A program made the translations under genes and the position numbers. 44,787 nucleotides of DNA, from assembly GCA_009746045.1 (NCBI GenBank), contig RPFO01000009.1, positions 1 to 44,787 on the forward strand, given 5' to 3'. The stretch is from Mesostigma viride (lineage: Eukaryota > Streptophyta > Mesostigmatophyceae > Mesostigmatales > Mesostigmataceae). The notes under the pieces were generated by a model, which was given only the letters and a program-made list of their open reading frames with translations, was not told the origin of the DNA and made no database searches. This document shows, in pieces, positions 33,261 through 44,267 of this stretch; within the stretch, counting starts at the first letter, position 1; each line of letters opens with the position of its first letter.

Positions 33261-36200
33261 AGTTACGTTAAATAGTGCCGAAACCTTTTGCCGCCTGAGG
33301 CAAATCGGTCCGTAACACTATTTTTGCCCGGAATAACCACTTCCGAGCACCCAAGTTAATTCGGCCGAATTAACTTGGGTGCTCGGAAGTGGTTATTCCG
33401 GGCAAAAATAGTGTTACGGACCGATTTGCCTCAGGCGGCAAAAGGTTTCGGCACTATTTAAGGCCGAATTAACTTGGGTGCTCGGAAGTGGTTATTCCGG
33501 GCAAAATAGTGTTACGGACCGATTTGCCTCAGGCGGCAAAAGGTTCCAGCACTATTTAACGTAACTAAAACCTGTGCACCTTGGAGGTCAGGGGTTCGAA
33601 TCCTCACTGAGGCAGCTCCGGCGCATTTAGTGGTGCGTGCTCAGCGGCCTAGGCGGATGTCTCGGGCTCTTCGTCCCCCCTCCACGAGGCCAGGTTTTAG
33701 TTACGTTAAATAGTGCCGGAACCTTTTGCCGCCTGAGGCAAATCGGTCCGTCACACTATTTTGCCCGGAATAACCACTTCCGAGCACCCAAGTTAATTCG
33801 GCCGAATTAACTTGGGTGCTCGGAAGTGGTTATTCCGGGCAAAATAGTGTGACGGACCGATTTGCCTCAGGCGGCAAAAGGTTCCGGCACTATTTAACGT
33901 AACTTAGGCCAGCCATGATGACACCATGGGAGCCTGAATCCTCCTCATTAATTACATACATGCCATCCATGTACGTACACGGGCCATGATGACACCATGG
34001 GAGCCTGAATCCTCCTCATTTACTATTCCTTGACATCCATGTACGTAGGCCAGCCATGGAGACACCATGGGAGCCTGAATCCTCATCATTAATTACATAA
34101 ATGCCAACCATGTACGTAGACAAGCCATGATGACACCATGGGAGCCTGAATCCTCCTCATTAATTACATAAATGCCAACCATGTACGTAGACAAGCCATG
34201 ATGACACCATGGGAGCCTGAATCCTCATCATTAATTACATACATGCCATCCATGTACGTAGACAGGCCATGATGACACCATGGGAGCCTGAATCCTCATC
34301 ATTTACTATTCCTTGACATCCATGTACGTAGGCCAGCCATGGAGACACCATGGGAGCCTGAATCCTCCTCATTAATTACATAAATGCCAACCATGTACGT
34401 AGACAAGCCATGATGACCCATGGGAGCCTGAATCCTCATCATTAATTACATAAATGCCATCCATGTACGTAGACGCCATGATGACACCATGGGAGCCTGA
34501 ATCCTCATCATTTACTATTCCTTGACATCCATGTACGTAGACAGCCATGAGACACCATGGGAGCCTGAATCCTCATCATTAATTACATAAATGCCAACCA
34601 TGTACGTAGACAGCCATGATGACCCATGGGAGCCTGAATCCTCATCATTAATTACATAAATGCCATCCATGTACGTAGACGCCATGATGACACCATGGGA
34701 GCCTGAATCCTCCATTAATTACATAAATGCCAACAACACGTAGACGGGCCATGATGACACCATGGGAGCCTGAATCCTGATCATTTTTTCTTGACATCCA
34801 TGTACGTAGGCCAGCCATGATGACACCATGGGAGCCTGAATCCTCATCATTTTTTCCTGACATCCATGTACGTAGGCCAGCCATGATGACACCATGGGAG
34901 CCTGAATCCTCCTCATTAATTACATACATGCCATCCATGTACGTAGACAGCCATGATGACACCATGGGAGCCTGAATCCTCATCATTTACTATTCCTTGA
35001 CATCCATGTACGTAGACGGGCCATGATGACACCATGGGAGCCTGAATCCTCATCATTTTTTCCTTGACATCCATGTACGTAGGCCAGCCATGATGACACC
35101 AATGGAGCCTGAATCCTCATCATTAATTACATACATAAATGCCATGATCATCAATGACCCCATGGGAGCCTGAATCCTCATCATTAAATACATAAATGCC
35201 ACGGTCCATGTACGTAGACGGGCCATGATGACACCAATGGAGCCTGAATCCTCATCATTAATTACATAAATGCCAACCATGTACATACACGGGCAATGAT
35301 GACACCATGGGAGCCTGAATCCTCATCATTAATTACATAAATGCCAACCATGTACGTAGGCCAGCCATGATGACACTATGGGAGCCTGAATCCTCATCAT
35401 TAATTTCATACATGCCAACAACACGTAGACGGGCCATAATGACACCACGGGAGCCTGAATCCTCATCATTTTTTTTTCTTTGACATCCATGTACGTAGGC
35501 CAGCCATGATGACACCATGGGAGCCTGAATCCTCATCATTTTTTTTCTGAGACATCCATGTACGTAGGCCAGCCATGATGACACCATGGGAGCCTGAATC
35601 CTCATCATTAAATACATACATGCCATCCATGTACGTAGACAGGCCATGATGACACCATGGGAGCCTGAATCCTCATCATTTACTATTCCTTGACATCCAT
35701 GTACGTAGACGGGCCATGATGACACCATGGGAGCCTGAATCCTCATCATTTTTTTTTCTTTGACATCCATGTACATACGTAGGCCAGCCATGATGACACC
35801 AATGGAGCCTGAATTCTCATCATTAATTACATACATGCCATCCATGTACGTAGACAGGCCATGACATCTGACACCATGGGAGCCTGAATCCTCATCATTT
35901 ACTATTCCTTGACATCCATGTACGTAGACGGGCCATGATGACACCATGGGAGCCTGAATCCTCATCATTTTTTTTTCTTTGACATCCATGTACATACGTA
36001 GGCCAGCCATGATGACACCAATGGAGCCTGAATCCTCATCATTAATTACATACATAAATGCCAACCATGTACATACACGGGCAATGATGACACCAATGGA
36101 GCCTGAATCCTCATCATTAATTACATAAATGCCAACCATGTACATACACGGGCAATGATGACACCATGGGAGCCTGAATCCTCATCATTTTTTTTTTCTT

Positions 36201-38559
36201 TGACATCCATGTACATACGTAGGCCAGCCATGATGACACCAATGGAGCCTGAATCCTCATCATTAATTACATACATGCCATCCATGTACGTAGACAAGCC
36301 ATGATGACACCATGGGAGCCTGAATCCTCATCATTAATTACATACATGCCATCCATGTACGTAGACAGGCCATGATGACACCATGGGAGCCTGAATCCTC
36401 ATCATTTACTATTCCTTGACATCCATGTACGTAGGCCAGCCATGGAGACACCATGGGAGCCTGAATCCTCCTCATTAATTACATAAATGCCAACCATGTA
36501 CGTAGACAAGCCATGATGACCCCATGGGAGCCTGAATCCTCATCATTAATTACATAAATGCCATCCATGTACGTAGACGGGCCATGATGACACCATGGGA
36601 GCCTGAATCCTCCTCATTAATTACATAAATGCCAACCATGTACGTAGACAAGCCATGATGACACCATGGGAGCCTGAATCCTCATCATTTACTATTCCTT
36701 GACATCCATGTACGTAGGCCAGCCATGATGACACCAATGGAGCCTGAATCCTCCTCGTTAATTACATAAATGCCAACCATGTACGTAGACAAGCCATGAT
36801 GACCCCATGGGAGCCTGAATCCTCATCATTTACTATTCCTTGACATCCATGTACGTAGACGGGCCATGATGACACCATGGGAGCCTGAATCCTCATCATT
36901 TACTATTCCTTGACATCCATGTACGTAGGCCAGCCATGATGACACCAATGGAGCCTGAATCCTCTTCATTTTCTTAATGAGAGGATTCAGGTTACATAAA
37001 TGCCAACCATGTAGGTAGACAAGCCATGATGACACCATGGGAGCCTGAATCCTCATCATTAAATACATAAATGCCATCCATGTACGTAGGCCAGCCATGG
37101 AGACACCATGGGAGCCTGAATCCTCCTCATTAATTACATAAATGCCAACCATGTACGTAGACAAGCCATGATGACACCATGGGAGCCTGAATCCTCATCA
37201 TTTACTATTCCTTGACATCCATGTACGTAGGCCAGCCATGATGACACCAATGGAGCCTGAATCCTCCTCGTTAATTACATAAATGCCAACCATGTACGTA
37301 GACAAGCCATGATGACCCCATGGGAGCCTGAATCCTCATCATTTACTATTCCTTGACATCCATGTACGTAGACGGGCCATGATGACACCATGGGAGCCTG
37401 AATCCTCTTCATTAATTACATAAATGCCAACCATGTACGTAGACGGGCCATGATGACACCATGGGAGCCTGAATCCTCATCATTTTTTTTATGAAACATC
37501 CATGTACGTAGGCCAGCCATGATGACACCATGGGAGCCTGAATCCTCATCATTTTTTTTTCTTTGACATCCATGTACGTAGACGGGCCATGATGACACCA
37601 TGGGAGCCTGAATCCTCATCATTAATTACATACATGCCATCCATGTACGTACACGGGCCATGATGACACCATGGGAGCCTGAATCCTCATCATTTACTAT
37701 TCCTTGACATCCATGTACGTAGGCCAGCCATGGAGACACCATGGGAGCCTGAATCCTCCTCGTTAATTACATAAATGCCAACCATGTACGTAGACAAGCC
37801 ATGATGACCCCATGGGAGCCTGAATCCTCATCATTAATTACATAAATGCCATTCATGTACGTAGGCCAGCCATGGAGACACCATGGGAGCCTGAATCCTC
37901 ATCATTAATTACATACATGCCAACAATGTAGGTAGACAAGCCATGATGACACCATGGGAGCCTGAATCCTCATCATTTATTTTATGAGACATCCATGTAC
38001 GTAGGCCAGCCATGATGACACCATGGGAGCCTGAATCCTCATCATTTCTTTTTCTTTGACATCCATGTACGTAGGCCAGCCATGATGACACCATGGGAGC
38101 CTGAATCCTCCTCATTAATTACATACATGCCATCCATGTACGTACACGGGCCATGATGACACCATGGGAGCCTGAATCCTCCTCATTTACTATTCCTTGA
38201 CATCCATGTACGTAGGCCAGCCATGGAGACACCATGGGAGCCTGAATCCTCATCATTAATTACATAAATGCCAACCATGTACGTAGACAAGCCATGATGA
38301 CACCATGGGAGCCTGAATCCTCCTCATTAATTACATAAATGCCAACCATGTACGTAGACAAGCCATGATGACACCATGGGAGCCTGAATCCTCATCATTA
38401 ATTACATACATGCCATCCATGTACGTAGACAGGCCATGATGACACCATGGGAGCCTGAATCCTCATCATTTACTATTCCTTGACATCCATGTACGTAGGC
38501 CAGCCATGGAGACACCATGGGAGCCTGAATCCTCATCATTAAATACATAAATGCCATCC

Positions 38560-38564
38560 ATGTA
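38560..38564. other. Satellite inversion junction at 5-bp microhomology
   Basis: Left of the junction monomers read CCATCCATGTA(CG); right of it they read reversed, (T)ATGTAATTAATGATGAGG. ATGTA belongs to both sides. Beyond it the array stays in reverse orientation to 39,604. Confidence 0.9.
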
Positions 38565-39604
38565 ATTAATGATGAGGATTCAGGCTCCCATGGTGTCATC
38601 ATGGCCCGTCTACGTACATGGATGTCAAGGAATAGTAAATGATGAGGATTCAGGCTCCCATGGTGTCATCATGGCTTGTCTACGTACATGGTTGGCATTT
38701 ATGTAATTAACGAGGAGGATTCAGGCTCCCATAATGTCTCCATGGCTGGCCTACGTACATGGATGTCAAGGAATAGTAAATGATGAGGATTCAGGCTCCC
38801 ATGGTGTCATCATGGCCCGTCTACGTACATGGATGGCATGTATGTAATTAATGATGAGGATTCAGGCTCCCATGGTGTCATCATGGCCCGTCTACGTATA
38901 TGGATGTCAAAGAAAAAAAAATGACGAGGATTCAGGCTCCCATGGTGTCATCATGGCTGGCCTACGTACATGGATGTCTCATAAAAAAAATGATGAGGAT
39001 TCAGGCTCCCATGGTGTCATCATGGCCCGTCTACGTACATGGTTGGCATTTATGTAATTAATGATGAGGATTCAGGCTCCCATGGTGTCATCATGGCCTG
39101 TCTACGTACATGGATGGCATGTATGTATTTAATGATGAGGATTCAGGCTCCCATGGTGTCATCATGGCTGGCCTACGTACATGGATGTCTCAGAAAAAAA
39201 ATGTGGAGGATTCAGGCTCCCATGGTGTCATCATGGCTGGCCTACGTACATGGATGTCTCATAAAATAAATGATGAGGATTCAGGCTCCCGTGGTGTCAT
39301 TATGGCCCGTCTACGTGTTGTTGGCATGTATGAAATTAATGATGAGGATTCAGGCTCCCATAGTGTCATCATGGCTGGCCTACGTACATGGTTGGCATTT
39401 ATGTATTTAATGATGAGGATTCAGGCTCCCATGGTGTCATCATGGCTTGTCTATGTACATGGTTGGCATTTATGTAATTAATGATGAGGATTCAGGCTCC
39501 ATTGGTGTCATCATGGCCCGTCTACGTACATGGGTGGCATTTATGTATTTAATGATGAGGATTTAGGCTCCCATGGGGTCATCATGGCTTGTCTACGTAC
39601 ATGG
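38565..39604 (-). repeat. Inverted segment of the ~71-bp satellite
   Basis: About 14 monomers are in reverse orientation and continue the right arm of the inverted-repeat block. The outermost monomers match the outermost left monomers (21,009-21,330) in order, including the variant with TTTCATACATGCCAACAACA. Farther inward the order of monomer types diverges. Confidence 0.95.
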
Positions 39605-39883
39605 AGTCATATTGATTCATGGAACAATGAGATACCATTCTTAATTGAAAATTGTTCTTGATACTTTCACATGCATGCCCGGAATCGTGAATTTGTGCGG
39701 GTTTCCATGATGACAATCCTCATTGAATTCTTGAGCACACAATATTGAGCAATTTAGGGGCACTTCGGCAATGTTGACCATTTTCATTCATGATCAATAA
39801 AATTAACATTTAATGCAATAAATACATATTCCACTCATTTTAATAAACCATGCAAAAACTTTACAAGCACGCTCAAGCTAGGG

Positions 39884-40656
39884 GTGGGCTGGCATGCACG
39901 CGTGGGTGTGGGGGTGGGCTGGCATGCATGCGTGGGTGTGGGGGTGGGCTGGCATGCACGTGTGGGTGTGGGGGTGGGCTGGCATGCATGCGTGGGTGTG
40001 GGGTTGGGCTAGCCTGCATGCGTGGGTGTGGGGGGGGGCTGGCATGCATGCGTGGGTGTGTGTGGGGGGCTAGCATGCATGCGTAAGTGTGGGGGGGGGC
40101 TGGCATGCATGCGTGGGTGTGGGGGGGGGCTGGCATGCATGCGTGGGTGTGTGTGGGGGGCTAGCATGCATGCGTAAGTGTGGGGGGGGGCTGGCATGCA
40201 TGCGTGGGTGTGTATGGGGGCTGGCATGCATGCGTGGGTGTGTGTGGGGGGCTAGCATGCATGCGTGGGTGTGTGGGGGGGCTGTCATGCATGCGTGGGT
40301 GTGTGTGGGGGCTGGCATCCATGCGTGGGTGTGTGGGGGGGCTAGCATGCATGCGTGGGTGTGGGGGTGGGCTAGCATGCATGCGTGGGTGTGGGGGGGG
40401 GCGGTCATGCATGCGTGGGTGTGTGGGGGGGCTGGCATGCATGCGTGGGTGTGTGGGGGGGCTAGCATGCATGCGTGGGTGTGGGGGTGGGCTAGCATGC
40501 ATGCGTGGGTGTGAGTGTGGGCTAGCATGCATGCGTGGGTGTGGGGGGGGGCTAGCATGCATGCGTGGGTGTGGGGGGGCCGGGGCCGGGGCTAGCATGC
40601 ATGCGTGGGTGTGGGGGTGGGCTAGCATGCATGCGTGGGTGTGGGGGGGGGCTAGC
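39884..40656 (-). repeat. 30-bp minisatellite, right arm
   Basis: Inverted counterpart of 19,961-20,733 with almost the same order of unit variants (for example the unit with ATGCACGTGTGGG near 39,953 and the GGCCGGGGCCGGGG interruption near 40,578). Preserved order means the whole array was duplicated with the arm. Confidence 0.95.
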
Positions 40657-40872
40657 ACGCCCCACCCCTCCATCGGCACAGCCAGCCTTGTGAGTCTACC
40701 CTTAACAACAAGGCTGGTAGGACGACACGCCTGAGCAGCATATGTCATGCCTATCTCAGGCTAATAATGTGTGATTTTGTGCCAACAACCAAGTTGTTCC
40801 ACCCAACAACACATTATAAACCCTCTTCCAAAATGCCCAACAAGCCGGACACGTGGAGGACCACACACGCAG

Positions 40873-40880
40873 TATATAAA
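40873..40880 (+). promoter_or_regulatory. TATA box facing outward, right arm
   Basis: TATATAAA in CGCAGTATATAAAGAGAA. A start site about 30 bp downstream would give a transcript running through the exon-like ORF at 41,191. A second TATA-like TCTATAAAG lies at 41,161, only about 20 bp before the ATG. Confidence 0.5.
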
Positions 40881-41190
40881 GAGAAAATAAGCTGACTTTT
40901 TATCCAGCCAACCTGTGGCTAGCTGCTCTGGTTAGCATGACAAATGCTAACATTTACTCAGTGGGAAAGGTGAAGAGACCATTGGAACAGCCTACCTGAC
41001 GCATGTGCCACCAAAGCATTGTGTCCCGCAAAATGCACACTGCCTCCTTTCTAACAAGCACGAGCCGCTCTCTTTAGGAGACAGGTGCCAGCTCGTCAGT
41101 GTCTGGGGAAAATGATGCCGCTGCTTAGGAAGACCGCGTGAATTTCCTCGAACACAACTGTCTATAAAGCAAAAGAAATTTCAGAGAAGC

Positions 41191-41369
41191 ATGGAAATAA
41201 AAGCATTACACCTTCCCGACAGGTTGTGGGCCACGCGCTGCAGCAAGCCAGCCACGTCACAGACGAACTTGCTTAAAAACATCCAGGAATCCAGCGATGC
41301 AGCGCCAGGACCCGCAACTTCATGGCTGCATCTGGCCGGAAAGAAGGCAAAAAGCTTACGCTCAACGAG
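41191..41369 (+). CDS. Candidate first coding exon in the right arm, followed by a strong splice donor
   Basis: The ATG at 41,191 opens a frame (MEIKALHLPDRL ... LAGKKAKSLRSTR) that ends at the donor CTCAACGAG|GTAAGAAAG (GT at 41,370). Upstream are two TATA-like elements. The product is basic in its last part and I do not recognise it. Possible acceptors are CACCTGCAG near 41,632 and CCCGACAG near 41,662, but which is used, and the frame of the next exon, cannot be fixed by reading. The mirror copy in the left arm is broken by an indel. It may be the relic of a gene carried by the inverted-repeat block, or a non-coding transcript. Confidence 0.3.
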
Positions 41370-41865
41370 GTAAGAAAGCAGGAAAGCGCTATCTTAGGAC
41401 GTTTAATACAAGAACGTACCATAACGGGCATTTATTCGTGCCCAGGCGCACAAGAAAGGCCACCCTTTCATGGAGAGGTCGGGCGCGCATGGCGCAGGCC
41501 TAATGTTATCTTACCGCAAAATGACGGGAAAGGTAAAGATAGCAGCGGGAATTTTTACGGCTTTAGAAACATCATTAAACTAGCTTCCATTAGGACCATC
41601 AAAACTGGCAACAATCGACAATCACACCTGCAGGCATCAATTATACTTTATTCATCCCGACAGAAATTCAGGCCGGACCCCCCCTGCCGATGGTAAAGAA
41701 AAAGAGCCCGCGACATTATAGATCGCAACTATCCCACCATAAATTAGAATCAGTAACTAATTTTCTCCAAGAATCGAGCATTTTTTCTGCTTTCCGCGAG
41801 CCAGATTTGTCACGTTTCGTCTAAAAGCAGTCGCCATGGCCACTTCCGCAAGGGGTGCGCGCACC

Positions 41866-42465
41866 GTGCACCCACTTTTCACGGTACGGAGGGTACCGCG
41901 GAATTTTTTTGGCGCGGAAAATATTCGCCGCCAAAAATTAACCATGCATGCATGCCCGTCGTCTCCAAACATTGCATTACATGCACGTGACGGCGTGTTC
42001 CCTCGGTCATGGTGCGCGGCGGTGCCAGCTGGACTGATGTCATGCCCTCCACGTAGGCTCGTTCTACATTTCAAAACTGATCCATGGCGCATAATTAGAA
42101 TTTTGGAAGGTAGAATCAGGTTCTGAAGGTTCTACATAGTAGCCTAGTAAGGGTACACTAACATGTAGCCCAGTAGTTACTAATCCTGCGATCATGACGG
42201 AATATACATGTAGTGATACTAATCGATACATGTAGTACACATGGTTGGCGCACAGAATGTTGTACAACCTGCCCTACATGTCGGAAAAACGCACACTCTG
42301 ACAAACGTGATTGAAATATATTGTACAACATCATCACTAACGCTACATCCGGAACTGTTCTAGTGAATAGCATTACAATGTACTCCCCCGGCAGGTGTGG
42401 GTGCCCGAGTACTTGGGAGTCTGAACACGCAGTGTCGACTCCTATTGGTGCAAAAAGTCGTTTGG
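41866..42465. other. Unique DNA outside the right arm
   Basis: No gene is recognised. An imperfect dyad at about 41,905-41,937 reads TTTTTTTGGCGCGGAAAATA, followed by TTCGCCGCCAAAAA, and resembles paired E2F-type sites (TTTGGCGC). The rest is rich in ACATGTAG-type short repeats. Confidence 0.4.
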
Positions 42466-43051
42466 TGTGAAACGACTGGTCCAACCTAAAAAAATTTTGA
42501 ATTTTTGCCGTGTCCAGTAACGGTCCTAGGTTGCACCCGCGGGACGTTCCGGCAGCTGTACAGAATAGATCAGAAAGATACGCCGCGGAATGACGCCAGT
42601 GCCCGGCAAATGTGAGTCGGGAACTGAACAGTCACTACAAACGTCGAAAATCTATTGCTCCACCCCCCCAAAAAAAGCGTTCCGGAACTGTTCGAAGCGA
42701 ATAGCACTGACAGGATTCGAACCTGCGTCCAGAGTGAGGTTGCGGAGTGAGGGAGGCCAGCCATCATGGTCCGCACACAAATCTGGCTCGGGTCCGATCC
42801 CTGTCAGTGCTCTTCGCTTCGAACAGGTCCGGAACGCTTTTTTGTGGGGATGGAGCAATAAATACTCGACATTTGCAGTGACTGTTCAGTTCCGGGCTCA
42901 CAAATGATTTGCCGGGCACAGGCGTCGTTGCGCGGCGTATCTTTGTGATCTTTTCTGTACAGCTGTCGGAACGTCCCGCGGGTGCAACCTAGGACCGTTA
43001 CTGGACACGGCAAAAATTTAAAATTTTTCAGGTTGGACCAGTCGTTTCACA
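42466..43051. mobile_element. 586-bp fold-back element with tRNA T-arm-like centre
   Basis: TGTGAAACGACTGGTCCAAC at the left end is matched by its complement ending at 43,051. The arms (about 240 bp each, roughly 85-90 percent alike by eye) include CCGTGTCCAGTAACGGTCCT and CGGGACGTTCCG. The 109-bp centre begins AGCACTGACAGG and ends CCTGTCAGTGCT. It has GGTTCGAATCC (minus strand) and GGGTCCGATCCC (plus strand), so each strand reads a T-arm plus acceptor-like end. No target duplication is clear, and no tRNA of normal length fits. No protein is encoded. Confidence 0.75.
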
Positions 43052-43237
43052 TGATTCGTCGTACGTACGCACATATCCTCGCATGCCATGTCGACGCTGC
43101 ACTGACACACACCAGGGACTTTGGAAGGTGCGCACCCAGCCCGCCCAGGTAATTGATGCGGTGTTTTGCAGGCGCGCACCGCCGGATGCGCCCACCACGC
43201 CCGCCACCGCACGTCCAGTGACCGACTGTGGTCCACG
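43052..43237. other. Spacer between fold-back element and tandem repeat
   Basis: GC-rich unique sequence; nothing recognised. Confidence 0.35.
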
Positions 43238-44036
43238 TTCTTTTTCGCCTGCGGGTGCAGCCCCCATAATGCGTACGAGCAGCTTCACGGCTTTCTTCTT
43301 TGGAAATCAAGAACAACGGGCCTGACAACAACAACAACGACAGCAGCATCAGCTCCAACAAGAGTGAGTTGCGGGATTTTACGTACGTGGTTTTTCTATT
43401 TTTTTTTTCACCTGGCATGTTGAGTATTCATCCCATTTTGCGTCATGACGGCTTCCTGAACGACGACTCTCTCTCCCTCTCCCTCTCCCCCCCTCTCCCT
43501 CTTATTTTTCACCAGGTTTTTCATGCCGATTTTAAATCCCTTTTGCGTCATGCTCCTTGTAGCGTGATGTCGTCAATTGTCACTCACAACAATACTATCA
43601 TTGTGGTTCGTTCTTTTTCGCCTGCGGGTGCAGGTCACGAGCGTTGCGTACGAGCAGCACTTACATCATTAAATCAAGAACAACGGGCCTGACAACAAGA
43701 ACAACGACAGCAGCATCAGCAACAACAAGAGTGAGTTGCGGGATTTTATGTACGTTGTTTTTCTCATGTTTTTTCACCTGTCATGTTGAGTATTCATCCC
43801 ATTTTGCGTCATGCCGGCTTCCTGAACGACGACTCTCTCTCCCTCTCCCTCTCCCCCCCTCTCCCTCTTATTTTTCACCAGGTTTTTCATGCCGATTTTT
43901 AATCCCTTTTGCGTCATGCTCCTTGTAGCGTGATGTCGTCAATTGTCACTCACAACCATGCTATCATTGTGGTTCGTTCTTTTTCGCCTGCGGGTGCAGG
44001 TCACGAGCGTTGCGTGCGGTGCGTCATCAATCCAAG
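43238..44036 (+). repeat. About 370-bp tandem repeat with exon-like core, 2.2 copies
   Basis: GTTCTTTTTCGCCTGCGGGT-GCAG starts copies at about 43,237, 43,610 and 43,976. In copies 1 and 2 the AG is followed by about 100 bp (103 and 97) ending CAACAAGA|GTGAGTTG, which has the form of an exon between a pyrimidine-rich acceptor and a donor. The intron-like remainder holds a CTCTCTCTCCCTCTCC run and a second CACCAG. The exon-like part is an AAC-rich stretch; copy 2 has a stop in the Asn-rich frame, so the Thr-rich frame (KSRTTGLTT) is the one open in both. The third copy stops after about 60 bp and leads into the pyrimidine tract. Confidence 0.7.
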
Positions 44037-44058
44037 AACAAAACACGATGTGGCTAAA

Positions 44059-44169
44059 CCCTCCCTCTCCCTCTCCCTCTCCCTCTCCCTCTCCCTCTCC
44101 CTCTCCCTCTCCCTCTCCCTCTCCCTCTCTCCCTCTCCCTCTCCCTCTCCCTCTCCCTCCCTCCTCCCT

Positions 44170-44267
<98 letters not shown>

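Larger units (their letters stand above)
32584..33904. mobile_element. 1.32-kb composite fold-back element inserted in the satellite
   Basis: It starts AGTTACGTTAAACAGTGCC and ends with the complement TTTAACGTAACT. TAGGC flanks both sides (32,579-32,583 and 33,905-33,909), and deleting the insert plus one copy restores the normal satellite string CGTAGGCCAGCC. Its order is hairpin (32,584-32,789), unit U reversed (32,790-32,921), hairpin (32,922-33,128), U (33,129-33,260), hairpin missing its last 8 bp (33,261-33,460), half hairpin (33,461-33,566), U (33,567-33,698), hairpin (33,699-33,904). No protein frame exists, so it must depend on proteins from elsewhere. A TIR plus 5-bp TSD fits several cut-and-paste classes; I do not assign one. 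Confidence 0.9.
21009..38559 (+). repeat. About 71-bp satellite array with higher-order structure
   Basis: The core monomer runs GCCATGATGACACCATGGGA, GCCTGAATCCTCATCATT, then a variable spacer and CCATGTACGTAGAC or GGCC. Spacers fall into types: AATTACATAAATGCCAACC, TACTATTCCTTGACATCC, TTTTTTTTCTTTGACATCC, and TTATTTTATGAGACATCC. Large blocks recur. The block starting near 21,975 returns near 27,508 and 35,333. Another starting near 23,685 returns near 26,877, 29,220, 30,420 and 37,909. Minus-strand frames of up to 270 codons are repeat translations. One mobile element interrupts the array at 32,584-33,904. No gene is seen in the array. Confidence 0.97.
39605..41865 (-). repeat. Right arm (non-satellite part) of the 23-kb inverted-repeat block
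   Basis: Reverse complement of 18,751-21,008. It includes the minisatellite (39,884-40,656), the outward TATA box, the exon-like ORF and the end GGTGCGCGCACC (41,854-41,865). Differences between the arms are scattered, so the duplication is neither brand new nor perfectly corrected. Confidence 0.95.

Noticed and set aside
21009-38559. CRISPR-like regular repeats with variable spacers
   Set aside because: The spacers fall into a few recurring types, the units are adjacent satellite monomers, and the genome is eukaryotic.
42703-42811. A 109-nt tRNA with intron
   Set aside because: The acceptor-like ends pair because the whole element is palindromic; no A-box and no plausible anticodon arm.
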